Of a stretch of DNA of 64,000 bases, positions 16,552-24,611 are shown in pieces; the first letter of the stretch is position 1, and every line of letters starts with the position of its first letter. The notes beneath the pieces were generated by a model that ran no database searches, had not been told where the DNA came from, and saw only the letters and a list, made by a program, of their open reading frames with translations. This DNA is from Thermoanaerobaculia bacterium. GTDB lineage: Bacteria > Acidobacteriota > Thermoanaerobaculia > Multivoradales > J023. Location: the NCBI GenBank assembly GCA_030431255.1, contig JAUIJL010000028.1:1-64000 (forward strand). The letters are read 5' to 3'. Made by a program: the position numbers and the translations under genes.

Positions 16552-17673
16552 ATGAAAAGCAAGATCCAGGTCAAAACAGGCAGCTCAAAGCTCGATCACA
16601 ACCCAACCTCGGGCGCCGATTGCAGCGACTCGCCGAAGAATCAGGGTTTTCACCGGGCCTTGACTTGCGTCGTCACGCTTTTGTTGCTGACGCTCGGTTT
16701 GCCGCCAATAGCTTTGGCTGATAGTCCGCACAGGCCCTTCAAGATCGCCCTGCTCGGCTCGACCCCAGCCAACCTGTACGACGCAGCCATTGTGCAGGGC
16801 AGCATGGATGCCGCCGCCGACAAAGGCAGTCTGCGCAACCCCAAATATAAGATCGTGCCATTTTACAGTCACTTCAATATTGAGATCCAGGTCCAGCAGT
16901 GCGAAGAGGTCGTGGCGTCGGGAGAATACGCCGCCATGATCGTCGGGCCGGTGACGGCGGGTGGTCTCATCCCTTGCGTGGCTGACGCAGGCGCGGCTGG
17001 TATTCCCGTGATTGCCGCCGACGTGCATCTTGGCGACGATTCGTATACTTCGGAGCCTCAGGTAGAAGGCCAGACCGGTGCCGTCCTGGTCCCTCCTGCC
17101 ACCGTGGGGCCCGCCTTTGCCTCACTGGCCGTCGACCGCTGTGTCGGCATCGATCCCTGCGAAATCGTTTACATCGGCGGTCTGTTCGCCTTCGTAGTGG
17201 ATCAACTGGCGCTGCAGGAGCTTGAAGCGACTGCCGCCGCAAACGACAACATCGACCTGATCGCCGTGGCGGAAGGCTTCTACAGCGCCGAGATCGCGCG
17301 AGGGATTACACAGGACTTGCTCGAGTCCGGTGTGGTGCCGGACATCATCTTTCACGGCGGTGATCAAATGGCCATGGGATCGGAACAGGCAATCCTTGAA
17401 GCGGGCATCCCGCCGGCGCGGATTGACCTGGTCGGTGGCGGCGCCGGGGAGTATGGCGTCCAAGCCATTCGAGACGGCCGCTGGTACGCCACCTTCGTGA
17501 CCTTGCCCTATGACGAAGGTTACATCGCGGCACAGATGGCCATGCGGGCGATTGTCGGTGCGAACATCAAAGATGCGGGGATCGACCCGGTGATCGAGCG
17601 TGGCATCCCCTACATGATGACTCGCGACAACCTGCCCACTTTTGCTGACTTCGAGCCTCAGTGGCCTCGTTGA
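16552..17673 (+). CDS. periplasmic sugar-binding-like protein (Peripla_BP_4 type)
   Basis: The 373-residue protein has an unusually long N-region (about 33 residues) before the hydrophobic export segment (TCVVTLLLLTLGLPPIALA). The mature part is a type-1 periplasmic binding fold: KIALLGSTPANLYDAAIVQG with the N-terminal strand-helix. It continues with MIVGPVTAGGLIPCVADA, GIPVIAADV, PDIIFHGGDQMAMGSEQAI and VGGGAGEYGVQAIRDG. This matches ribose/xylose/autoinducer-2 or TorT-type binding proteins. The substrate is unknown. AAAGGA precedes ATG 16552. There are no ABC permease or ATPase genes nearby, so it is an orphan binding protein that may instead serve a sensor, as TorT does. Confidence 0.8.
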   Translation: MKSKIQVKTGSSKLDHNPTSGADCSDSPKNQGFHRALTCVVTLLLLTLGLPPIALADSPHRPFKIALLGSTPANLYDAAIVQGSMDAAADKGSLRNPKYKIVPFYSHFNIEIQVQQCEEVVASGEYAAMIVGPVTAGGLIPCVADAGAAGIPVIAADVHLGDDSYTSEPQVEGQTGAVLVPPATVGPAFASLAVDRCVGIDPCEIVYIGGLFAFVVDQLALQELEATAAANDNIDLIAVAEGFYSAEIARGITQDLLESGVVPDIIFHGGDQMAMGSEQAILEAGIPPARIDLVGGGAGEYGVQAIRDGRWYATFVTLPYDEGYIAAQMAMRAIVGANIKDAGIDPVIERGIPYMMTRDNLPTFADFEPQWPR

Positions 17674-17695
17674 GCCCAGGCTTGACCGTGGACCT
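17674..17695 (+). repeat. short dispersed repeat after the binding-protein gene
   Basis: GCCCAGGCTTGACCGTGGACC begins directly after the TGA of the binding protein and recurs with one change at 19986-20006. Both copies lie just after a coding end. They could be remnants of a small interspersed element. Confidence 0.45.
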
Positions 17696-17852
17696 GTCAC
17701 GGAGAGACACCATCGCGGGCGGACCGAATAAAATGCAAGATGGAAGGAATCCGGTCGAGCTCTACCGTACGCAGGCCCGCTTTGCGGGCTCGGCTCGAAA
17801 CGACGCCCGAGTAGAATAGGGGCGGCGCAGAAACGACCTAGGAGCGCACCTG

Positions 17853-18230
17853 ATGATCGCATTTCTAGTTTCGACGTTGCTCATGGCCTCGTTCCAGGGC
17901 GAGGCTGCCTTTACCTTCAGCCACAAGGACTCTCTCGAGGTGGTGGCCATGGAAGCGGGGGGTCAGCCCCTTGCCGGGGTGACCTTGGCGCTCTGTCCCT
18001 ATGACGCCCAGTCAGTGGGCATCGCAAGCTCCGAGCGATGTGCTCAACAAGCCACCGACGCCGAGGGAAAGGCGTGGTTTCGGTCCATCGCGCCAGGGAC
18101 GTATGCGGTGACGGGCACGCTCGAAGGTTTTGCCTCGACCGCGAGTTACCCCCTGTCCATCCGGAGCCAGGATCCTAGTGCGCCCGACCGGGTCTTCCTT
18201 CTGCTCAACCCGGTGTGCTTCGACTGTTAG
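17853..18230 (+). CDS. small exported protein with carboxypeptidase-regulatory-like domain
   Basis: The 125-residue protein has a short export signal (MIAFLVSTLLMASFQGEA). One domain follows with the pattern ...GQPLAGVTLALC...TDAEGKAWFRSIAPGTYAVTGTLEGF..., which is the core of carboxypeptidase-regulatory-like/Cna-B beta-sandwich domains (strand, 'G.P..Gv', 'tda.G.a.f..l.pGtY'). Four cysteines (C48, C59-region and the final pair in NPVCFDC) may form disulfides. AGGAG precedes ATG 17853. It is monocistronic. Such single domains usually bind or stabilise surface structures; no partner is evident. Confidence 0.65.
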   Translation: MIAFLVSTLLMASFQGEAAFTFSHKDSLEVVAMEAGGQPLAGVTLALCPYDAQSVGIASSERCAQQATDAEGKAWFRSIAPGTYAVTGTLEGFASTASYPLSIRSQDPSAPDRVFLLLNPVCFDC

Positions 18231-18532
18231 GACAACGCATGGCCGGGCCACGTCCAAGATCCCGAGTCACGGGCGGAAACCTGTTACGGACGGAAAAGAA
18301 ATGACGAAACGACCGCTGGGGAACCACGCCCTCGGGCCCGATTCACTTCCCCACTGCCCGACGCCTAAGCCCATTTTATTCAACAGATGCGTGAATCCAA
18401 GAGACACCAGACAAGGAACCTTGACGATTTGATCAGCATCGGGCTATCTTCCTTTGCCAGTGACGCTTGGAAGTGAATCTCAATCGTCATGAAGAGAGCT
18501 GATAGCGGATGGTTCGATGGCGAGCCAGCAAT
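18231..18532. other. gene-free interval before the GNAT cassette
   Basis: About 300 bases without a convincing ORF, promoter or repeat. It ends at the attC-like hairpin at 18533. Base composition drops in GC to the right, fitting entry into the cassette. Confidence 0.4.
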
Positions 18533-18585
18533 GCTAACTTCGAGACTTGGGTTTTATTTGTATGTCGTCAAATTTAAGGTTAGGC
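18533..18585. repeat. attC-like hairpin with canonical GTTAGGC core
   Basis: GCTAAC (18533-18538) pairs with GTTAG of GTTAGGC (18579-18585), and ATTTG/CAAAT form an inner stem, giving a 53-nt imperfect hairpin. GTTAGGC fits the integron R' consensus GTTRRRY exactly. The junction would fall after the G at 18579, so the unit starting TTAGGC continues into the GNAT gene. Confidence 0.45.
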
Positions 18586-18603
18586 CGCACGGAATACGCC
18601 GGA

Positions 18604-19029
18604 GTGCTTCGCCAAGCCCGAAGAGAAGACATCCCTGCCATGCATGTCGTTCGGCTGGCAGTGCAAGAGAACGCGCTGCAGTCGGCGGCAGTCAATGAGG
18701 CCAGCTACGTGCCCGCCATCGAAGAAACCGGCCGTGGCTGGATAATCGAGGTCAGTGGTGCGGTCGTCGCGTTTGCGGTCGGGAACCGAGTCACGGGCAA
18801 TGTCTGGGCGCTCTTTGTTCATCCGGAGCACGAAGGTAGAGGCCACGGCCGGAAGCTGCACGACGCCATGCTGTCCTGGCTGTTTGCCCAGGGAGTAGAA
18901 CGGGCTTGGCTCAGTACCGACCCAGGAACTCGGGCGCAGCGCTTCTATGAGCGCGCGGGTTGGCAGTACAAGGGTGTTTCGCCGAGCGGAGAGGCCTCCT
19001 ATGAATACCCGTCCTTGGGTGCGGCCTAA
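18604..19029 (+). CDS. GNAT-family N-acetyltransferase, probable integron cassette cargo
   Basis: The 141-residue protein is a single GNAT domain. It begins RQARREDIPAMHVVRLAVQEN, typical of the family. Strand beta-4 and motif A read GNVWALFVHPEHEGRGHGRKLHDAML, with the acetyl-CoA loop (Q/R)-x-x-G-x-(G/A) as E-G-R-G-H-G. The end (LSTDPGTRAQRFYERAGW) matches motif B. The acceptor cannot be told. GTG 18604 is proposed because the fold starts there; ATG 18562 or TTG 18547 would add residues that read through the attC-like site. The gene is bracketed by GTTAGGC (18579) and GCCTAAC (19024), which are exact reverse complements, as the two ends of an integron cassette should be. Confidence 0.75.
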   Translation: MLRQARREDIPAMHVVRLAVQENALQSAAVNEASYVPAIEETGRGWIIEVSGAVVAFAVGNRVTGNVWALFVHPEHEGRGHGRKLHDAMLSWLFAQGVERAWLSTDPGTRAQRFYERAGWQYKGVSPSGEASYEYPSLGAA

Positions 19030-19080
19030 CTTCTCGTTCCAGCCGACCGCCTTCGTGAAGAGGAGGCGGGATCGTTGCTT
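19024..19080. repeat. attC-like site at the 3' end of the GNAT gene
   Basis: GCCTAAC overlaps the TAA stop of the GNAT gene and fits the R'' consensus RYYYAAC. It is followed by TTCTCGTTCCAGCCGACC and a CCGCC/GGCGG inner stem, a layout very common in chromosomal attC sites. A matching R' would be expected near GTTGCTT (19074-19080), which fits only in part, so the 3' core seems degenerate. Confidence 0.45.
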
Positions 19081-19158
19081 TCTGCGATCAGCCCATCGGA
19101 ACTATCGCTTTCCGGCCTCAGAACCACTAGCGATCTACTCGATGAATGAGGTCAAATC

Positions 19159-19707
19159 GTGAATTTTGATACCTATGTCTCTAGACTGCAGAGACTCTAC
19201 TCTGACCTGAACCTTGAGCTTGAGCTCGCAGCGCCGGCGGGAGACCGGGAGCTCGAGAAGCTGCAAGCCGTAGTTGAGATCGAGATCCCGGACGACATGA
19301 TTCAGTGTTGGAAGCGCTCGAACGGGAGTGAATCCTATCCTTTCTTCGGACATCCCCATCTGGTCATACCCTATGAATTCTTGACGGTGAATCAGGCCAT
19401 CAGCGCTTATCAGGGGCTTGAGAGCCGGGCTGTCAACTACGAAGCGCTAGGGCTGGAGCGAGCTTCAGATCCTCGAATCAAGGATGGCTGGTTTCACAGG
19501 GGCTGGTTGCCTTTCGCCGAATTCGTCGGCGGCGACATCCTTATCTGTGACTTGGCACCTGAAAGCGGAAAGAGAGGGCAAGTCATAGGATTCAGTCACG
19601 ATCCTGACGACATAGTGTTCATCGCTGCGAGCTTGCCGGAGCTCTTGGATCTATCACTTGCAGCGCTGGAGGAAGAGCAGGACCAGTTCTTTGAGGACTA
19701 TCTGTGA
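19159..19707 (+). CDS. SMI1/KNR4-family (SUKH) protein
   Basis: The 182-residue protein fits the SUKH superfamily. It has an N-terminal helix, then PAGDRELEKLQAVVEIEIPDDMIQCWKRSNGSE (pattern 'e.ei..lE..lg..lP.d....y...NG'). A W-L-P-F-A-E block follows, then a strand DDIVFIAASLPELLDLSL. SUKH proteins serve as immunity proteins against polymorphic toxins in bacteria; no cognate toxin is visible here, so it may be an orphan immunity gene. The GTG start at 19159 has GAGG seven bases upstream. It follows the GNAT cassette and is similarly lower in GC, suggesting that it is a second cassette-type insertion. Confidence 0.75.
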   Translation: MNFDTYVSRLQRLYSDLNLELELAAPAGDRELEKLQAVVEIEIPDDMIQCWKRSNGSESYPFFGHPHLVIPYEFLTVNQAISAYQGLESRAVNYEALGLERASDPRIKDGWFHRGWLPFAEFVGGDILICDLAPESGKRGQVIGFSHDPDDIVFIAASLPELLDLSLAALEEEQDQFFEDYL

Positions 19708-19982
19708 GCAGCCGATCGCTCAGCCGATCATCGCAGCGGACTCACTGTCCGCTGCGCGGCCGGCCGGCGGGATGCGTGCGATTGTTCGACGGCATCCGCG
19801 TTGCTCACTCCGACGGAGTGACCTCCTGGCATGATGTGGACCGCAAACGCAAGCTCGTCTTCAAGTCGCAGGATCTTCGGGACGCCTACCATCGCGACAT
19901 CGACGATGGAAAATGCTTGCTGAAGGATCGGCCGACCCTTGAGCCGACCCCGGAACAAAACGAGTCTGCGTATCGAAACTGA
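19704..19982 (+). CDS. doubtful small ORF overlapping the SUKH stop
   Basis: A 92-codon frame begins with GTG overlapping the previous TGA (GTGA). Its first 25 residues are Ser/Arg-rich and look non-coding. The later part (RLFDGIRVAHSDGVTSWHDV, then LVFKSQDLRDAYHRDIDDGK) is more protein-like. It may be the 3' end of a truncated gene rather than a full gene. No family is recognised. Confidence 0.25.
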   Translation: MSSRSLSRSSQRTHCPLRGRPAGCVRLFDGIRVAHSDGVTSWHDVDRKRKLVFKSQDLRDAYHRDIDDGKCLLKDRPTLEPTPEQNESAYRN

Positions 19983-19985
19983 GGG

Positions 19986-20006
19986 GCCCAGGCTTAACCG
20001 TGGACC
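19986..20006 (+). repeat. short dispersed repeat, second copy
   Basis: GCCCAGGCTTAACCGTGGACC is the second copy of 17674-17695 with one base changed, in the same orientation, again just after a coding end. Confidence 0.45.
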
Positions 20007-20138
20007 CGTTCCATGCCCAAAACCCTGGGCGCGGGAAGAGGATCCGAAGCCTGTCGAAAGGACTTTCGAAATCAAAGAGCCGGCTGAGGATGCTGTTGCT
20101 CGTCTGGGTCCTGGCCTGCTGTGGCATGAGCACTCGTC

Positions 20139-20648
20139 GTGAGCGCAACACTCCAGCGAGACCAGGCATCCACCCTTGCGAAGAGCAACCCGAAAAAGGC
20201 ACTGGCAAAGGCCCGCAAGATCAACGACCCGTGGTTTCGGGCGCAGGGACTAGCATGGGCAGCGAGGTTCACCGACGGCGATGTCGTTGCCATCGCATCG
20301 GAGGCGGCAGAAGCCGCCCGGGGGTGTGGAGACGACTACAAGAGATCAGCGGCTCGGGCTTGGGAGATCGCTGCCCTGGCGGAACGCGATCACAAAAAGG
20401 AAGCCCGAAAAAGCTTGAGCGAGGCGCTCGCCGTCGCCAAACGTGTGGAGCCGATATCTTCCCGCAGCGAAGCGCTTTTCTTGCTTCTCCAGGCCGCTTT
20501 CAAGGTGAGTCGAGCGGAGGCGGAGAAGGTATTTGAGATCTTAGAGGCCTCGTGCCCGGTGGACGAGCACTGGCGAGTCAAACGCGCCGTGCGGGGCGGC
20601 GCGAAGATGGTTTCGGGGGAGAGTGAGCCTCGGGCGTTCTTCTGGTAG
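20139..20648 (+). CDS. helical-repeat hypothetical protein
   Basis: The 169-residue protein is almost entirely helical, with repeating units of the type A-x-x-A-R-x-I-x-D-P-W-F-R-A-x-x-L-A-x-x-A (residues 20-45) and A-x-x-A-x-x-V-x-x-x-S-x-R-x-x-A-L-x-x-L (about 95-120). This is an alpha-solenoid pattern related to TPR or HEAT repeats and is widespread in planctomycete and acidobacterial hypothetical proteins. No catalytic residues are evident. The GTG start has no clear ribosome-binding site, so the N-terminus is uncertain; a hydrophobic stretch in another frame just upstream (MLLLVWVLACCG) might belong to an ancestral exported version. Confidence 0.45.
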   Translation: MSATLQRDQASTLAKSNPKKALAKARKINDPWFRAQGLAWAARFTDGDVVAIASEAAEAARGCGDDYKRSAARAWEIAALAERDHKKEARKSLSEALAVAKRVEPISSRSEALFLLLQAAFKVSRAEAEKVFEILEASCPVDEHWRVKRAVRGGAKMVSGESEPRAFFW

Positions 20649-20760
20649 CGTGGTACATGTTTTGCCGCGCCCTGCGAGCAGGATCAAAGACCGCTTCGGA
20701 TCTCAATCTATGATCCTTCTCGACGCCCACATCCATTCAGAGCCCCACACGCCCCCAGCA

Positions 20761-21015
20761 TGAAATCACCATTCCAAAGCGCTGCTCAAGCCGTGGTCGA
20801 CGGTGACTTGGAAACGCTCGAGTCCCTGCTCGAAGAGCGCCCTGACCTGTTTCGATTCGAACGGGAAACTCTTGCCCGAGGCCGCCGCCCGAGCCTATCC
20901 GGACCCCTTCATGCGCCCGCTTGAGCCCGCCGAGATCCTCCAAACCGCCATTGAGCATGGCCGCCATTTCGAGCATCAAGAAGTGGTTGAGCTCCTCTCG
21001 CAGAAGCTTGCCTAG
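20761..21015 (+). pseudogene. ankyrin-type protein gene broken by frameshift/deletion
   Basis: From ATG 20761 the first frame reads MKSPFQSAAQAVVDGDLETL, then ESLLEERPDLFR, the normal start of a bacterial ankyrin protein. It is lost after about 40 residues. The next frame, from about 20862, gives LLPEAAARAYPDPFMRPLEP, then EVVELLSQKLA, ending at TAG 21015. The two parts together are far shorter than any intact family member (about 200 residues or more). A frameshift with internal deletion explains both. An intact ankyrin protein is found at 51245. Confidence 0.5.
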
Positions 21016-21129
21016 CCCACAAATTTCACCAACCTTGTGCGCAACGCCGGAGTCGCGCGAGTGATCAACACCGGTTGGAATAGGCGCCAAGCCTAATTCG
21101 CCTGCCGGCACCCAACTCTTGATTCCAAC

Positions 21130-21157
21130 AAAAAAGGCGAGCCGTAGCCCACCTTTT
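21130..21157 (-). terminator. Rho-independent terminator of the Cys-rich protein gene
   Basis: On the minus strand GGTGGGC-TACG-GCTCGCC forms a stem (with two G-U pairs), followed by six T's. It lies about 40 bases after the stop of the gene at 21197. Confidence 0.6.
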
Positions 21158-21196
21158 GCAATCTCTTTCTGAGAGGCTCGATTCACTTCTCAGCGA

Positions 21197-21580
21197 TCAG
21201 TCGCCGCCCCAGCAATAATCCCGGCAAAGGCAAATGTTCATGCCGCAGCCGGCACTGTAGACGCAACGGCACGCGGAGCCGCTGCACGGGCAGTCCTGGG
21301 ACGAGTCGGCGCAGGGAACGGCTTGGCTGCAATCGAAATTCGATTCCATGGCCAAATCGAGAACCGAGGGGAAGGGATAACCCACCTCGCTCTCGGCGCT
21401 GCAGGTGTAATCGTTGTCGCCCTTCACGCCGTCGGTTTCAACATCGCCCGAGGCCGCGCCGGTGGTCGCTACGGCGGTAGCGGCGGGTGCCGAAACCTCT
21501 TCGAGAGACGGTCCCATTTCAGCGCCGGCGGTCAAGGGAAGGCAAAGGAGAAAGGCTACAGCGAACAAAAGCTTTTTCAT
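21197..21580 (-). CDS. small secreted cysteine-rich protein
   Basis: The 127-residue precursor starts with a clear signal peptide (MKKLLFAVAFLLCLPLTAGA, cut before EMG). A disordered Ala/Thr-rich stretch follows. The last ~45 residues are dense in cysteine: C-x7-CPC-x4-C-x-C-x5-C-x3-C-x-C-x3-C, counting from CADSSQDCPC to CRDYCWGGD. This spacing suggests a disulfide knot or metal-binding mini-domain, as in secreted small peptides or class-II-like bacteriocin precursors; no family is recognised. GAGGAAAG lies upstream of ATG 21580, and a terminator follows the gene, so it is a complete single-gene transcription unit. Export to the envelope or medium is expected. Confidence 0.65.
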   Translation of the reverse strand: MKKLLFAVAFLLCLPLTAGAEMGPSLEEVSAPAATAVATTGAASGDVETDGVKGDNDYTCSAESEVGYPFPSVLDLAMESNFDCSQAVPCADSSQDCPCSGSACRCVYSAGCGMNICLCRDYCWGGD

Positions 21581-21731
21581 GTTTTCTTTCCTCAATAGGA
21601 GTTGTGGATAAGTTAGCTCACCATAGAAGTCGCGGAAAGACTCCGAAAACGGGATCAACCATTTGGAAATTTCTCGAAAAAATCTGAATTCGCTTCAGCT
21701 CACCGGGCAAGCACCACCGCGAAGCGCAGCT

Positions 21732-24038
21732 CTAACCGGAGCTCGGCACACTTGCGCTGCAATTGGCCTCGACGTTTTCCAAGTCTTCCGAGACTTGGAT
21801 CACCAGGCGGTGGTCGGCGGAAAAATGAGCTCTAAAAATGTCTAGGCTACGCGCAAATTTCTCGGCCGCGGCCTCACACTTGCCCAGCTCCTGCTCTACC
21901 GTGGCCAGATTGGCCAACCCGATACCGACGTTCAGATGGCCCGACCCGTAGAATTTTTCATCGATGGCCAGGGCTCGCCCGAAAAGACGCCTAGCGGCGA
22001 CTCGGTCACCTTGGGCGACCCGCGTCATGCCTAGACTGGTCAAGGGATAGGCTAATCTCGGATGCTCCTTACCGAACAACCGCTCGCCGGTCTGTAGTGC
22101 CTGTTCGAGAACTTCCGCGGATCGCTGATACTCACCTCGCTCATGGTGAACTTGCCCCAGCCCGTTTCGAATCGCGACAACGCGAGCGCTCTCCTCTCCA
22201 AGCTGACGAATTGCCAGATCGAGAGCGCGTGCCAAGACAGTCCGCGCCTCCTCCAACCGACCTAGATTCTTGAGGGCCGGCCCCAGATTGGACAACGCCG
22301 TCACCAGCACGGGGTGATCCGGGTCTGCACTCTCGAAGATCGCTACCGATTGGCTCAAATACTCCGCGGCCTTTTCTCCCCGGCTCAAATTGGTCATCAA
22401 AATACCGAGATCGTTTTTGACGCGAGCCACCTCGACGGATTTCAGACCGGCTTCAGCTTCGAAGATGCCCAGCGCCTCGCCGAGTAGCCGCTCAGCCGCC
22501 TTGAATTGAGCCAGCACGCGATAGGAGTTCGCAATCTCGAGCATCAGCTCCGCTCGGACCAACGGATCCTGGCCGAGCTCGGTTCTGACTCGCGTCGCAC
22601 CTTGATCCAGCACCTCTTTCAGCGTGAGATCCGGGCGTGGATCCATCTTTTCCAAATTCGAGCCTTGGAATAAGCTGCGGAGAAACTCTTGAATCTGCTG
22701 CGCCTTTTTCGCTTCCTTGCTCGCTTCCCAAGCCTTGATCTCCGCCACCTTTTCCGCCTTGCGCGCCTTGATCAGCGACAGTCCGGCGGCGGCCATGCCG
22801 AAGCTCATCGAAAGCAACACGCCCACACAAACCGCCACCAGGGTCTTATGGCGCCGGATCCACTGGCGCAGGAGATAGGCCGGCGCTGGTGGGCGCGCCA
22901 ATACCGGTTCGTGCCTTAGATGGCGCTCCAAATCTTCCGCCAATGCCGACGGGTGCTGGTAACGCTGATCCGGATCTCGGCTCAACGCCTTCTGGACGAC
23001 GCTGTCCAAATCCCCTTCCAGACATCGAATCAAACCCGCCGGCGATTCCCTGCGCCGCTTCGCGATCCATTCACTTTCATCGCCCAAGCGGGAAATTTGC
23101 CCACTGGGGGTGGGAGGGTCTTCTTGCTGCAAAACCCTGAGCCACTCGGCGGCACCTAGATGACGGCGGATTTCGCTGGAATCCCTCGGCGGGCGGCCAC
23201 ACAACATCTTGTATAGCAAGGCTCCCAGAGAGTAAACGTCGGAACGGGTGTCCGCCGATGTTTCAGCGCCGGCCGCCTGCTCCGGGCTCATATAGTCCGG
23301 CGTGCCGATGCCCTGGCCGAAGGCAGTGATCGCCGTGCTGTCCGGGTCCAAGGCCTTGGCAATGCCGAAGTCGATAATTTTCGGCAGAAAGATTCCGTCT
23401 TCTTTGGCGACCAACACGTTCGAGGGCTTGATGTCGCGGTGAATCACACCCTTTTTATGGGCGTGCTCCACCCCTCGACACACCTCGATAAAGAGGGTCA
23501 GTCGCTCGCGAATCGACAATCGCTCTTGGTCGCAGAAGCGATCGATGGGGCGCCCGTCGACCAGCTCCATGGCGAAATAGGGCAAATCGCCTTGGCTGCC
23601 GGCCTCGATGACCCGGGCGATGTTGCGATGGCTCATGCGCGCCAGAATGCGCTGCTCTGCCTCGAATCGGCGCATCGCCTCCGGTGATCCGAGATCCGCT
23701 CGGATAATCTTGAGCGCGACCTCGCGTTCGAAGGGTTCCTCTTGGCGAGCCGAATAAACCCGGCCCATGCCCCCCTCACCGAGGACCTCGAGCAAGTGAA
23801 ACGCGCCCACTCGATCGCCGACGCCGACCGTCGTTGACGGCTCGCCCCTTTGAGGGCGGTCGGGCTGAGCAGGCTCCCAGCGATCACCATCGCGATCAAA
23901 GGCCGCCAAAAGGCTCCATGCCTCGGCCTGCAGCCGCGGCTCGTCCAGCTCGTATAGAAGCTCACGACGTCCGGCCTGGTCGAGATCCACCGCCCTTCCC
24001 ACGAGATCCTTGATCTTCTTCCACGATTCAGGCGTCAC
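21732..24038 (-). CDS. membrane Ser/Thr protein kinase with TPR tail, operon partner of an ECF sigma
   Basis: The 768-residue protein has an N-terminal helical cap (ESWKKIKDLVGRAVDLD). The kinase domain spans about 80-355: GEGGMGRVYSA G-loop, lysine in VALKII, HRDIKPSN, IIDFGIAKAL and GTPDYMSPEQAAGA. A membrane segment follows (TLVAVCVGVLLSMSFGMAAA, about 413-435), then a Lys/Glu/Ala coiled linker. About six TPRs finish the protein, with AL-x-x-G-E-R-L-F-G-K-E-H-P-R type motifs. All catalytic residues are intact. The ECF sigma gene lies 18 bases upstream on the same strand, so the two are probably co-transcribed and act as a kinase-sigma pair. The overall architecture matches the kinase at 13778. 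Confidence 0.9.
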   Translation of the reverse strand: MTPESWKKIKDLVGRAVDLDQAGRRELLYELDEPRLQAEAWSLLAAFDRDGDRWEPAQPDRPQRGEPSTTVGVGDRVGAFHLLEVLGEGGMGRVYSARQEEPFEREVALKIIRADLGSPEAMRRFEAEQRILARMSHRNIARVIEAGSQGDLPYFAMELVDGRPIDRFCDQERLSIRERLTLFIEVCRGVEHAHKKGVIHRDIKPSNVLVAKEDGIFLPKIIDFGIAKALDPDSTAITAFGQGIGTPDYMSPEQAAGAETSADTRSDVYSLGALLYKMLCGRPPRDSSEIRRHLGAAEWLRVLQQEDPPTPSGQISRLGDESEWIAKRRRESPAGLIRCLEGDLDSVVQKALSRDPDQRYQHPSALAEDLERHLRHEPVLARPPAPAYLLRQWIRRHKTLVAVCVGVLLSMSFGMAAAGLSLIKARKAEKVAEIKAWEASKEAKKAQQIQEFLRSLFQGSNLEKMDPRPDLTLKEVLDQGATRVRTELGQDPLVRAELMLEIANSYRVLAQFKAAERLLGEALGIFEAEAGLKSVEVARVKNDLGILMTNLSRGEKAAEYLSQSVAIFESADPDHPVLVTALSNLGPALKNLGRLEEARTVLARALDLAIRQLGEESARVVAIRNGLGQVHHERGEYQRSAEVLEQALQTGERLFGKEHPRLAYPLTSLGMTRVAQGDRVAARRLFGRALAIDEKFYGSGHLNVGIGLANLATVEQELGKCEAAAEKFARSLDIFRAHFSADHRLVIQVSEDLENVEANCSASVPSSG

Positions 24039-24056
24039 GTTTCGCCCCTCCGAGTC

Positions 24057-24611
24057 TCACTCCCGCAGCTCGCGAGACAAAAACGCCTTGGCCGCTGCCC
24101 ATTCCCGCTTGACCGTGGCTGTGGAGGTCCCCAAGACCTCCGCAGTCTCGGGAACCGTCAACCCACCGAAGAAGCGCAGCTCCACCAGCCGGCACATGTC
24201 GGGGTCCACTTTCTTCAGGCTTTCAAGGGCTCCGTCCAATTCGAGAATTTCCGCATCGCGGATCGCGGGAATGCCGAGAGCGTCCTCAAAGGTCACCCTC
24301 ACCTGGTCGCGGCCTCGCTTAGAGCTTTGCCGCGCTCGGTGATAGTCCACCAAAATCCGACGCATGAGCCTTGACGCAAAAGCGAAAAATTGGGCCCGGT
24401 TGACCAACTGGACCTTCATTTGGGAGCTGAGCCTCAGGTAGAGCTCGTTGACCAAAGCCGTGGGCTGCAACGTGTGGTCAGAGGATTCCTTTCGGAAATG
24501 AAAGGTCGCCAAACGCCGAAGCTCAGCTTCAACCAAGGGCACCATCTCCGACAACGCCTCGTGATCCCCGGCACCCCATTGCCTGAGCAGCTCGGTGATT
24601 TCTTTATCCAT
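24057..24611 (-). CDS. ECF-type RNA polymerase sigma factor, operon partner of a kinase
   Basis: The 184-residue protein has sigma region 2 (about 20-90, ALVNELYLRLSSQ, QFFAFASRLMRRILVDYHRAR) and region 4 (about 130-175, LVELRFFGGLTVPETAEVLGTSTATVKREWAAAKAFLSREL). The ending is typical of the acidobacterial/planctomycete kinase-linked ECF group and is clearly paralogous to the sigma factor at 13216. It lies first in a two-gene operon with the kinase at 21732. No anti-sigma factor is present, so kinase-dependent activation is the likely control (inference from ECF43-type systems). Confidence 0.88.
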   Translation of the reverse strand: MDKEITELLRQWGAGDHEALSEMVPLVEAELRRLATFHFRKESSDHTLQPTALVNELYLRLSSQMKVQLVNRAQFFAFASRLMRRILVDYHRARQSSKRGRDQVRVTFEDALGIPAIRDAEILELDGALESLKKVDPDMCRLVELRFFGGLTVPETAEVLGTSTATVKREWAAAKAFLSRELRE

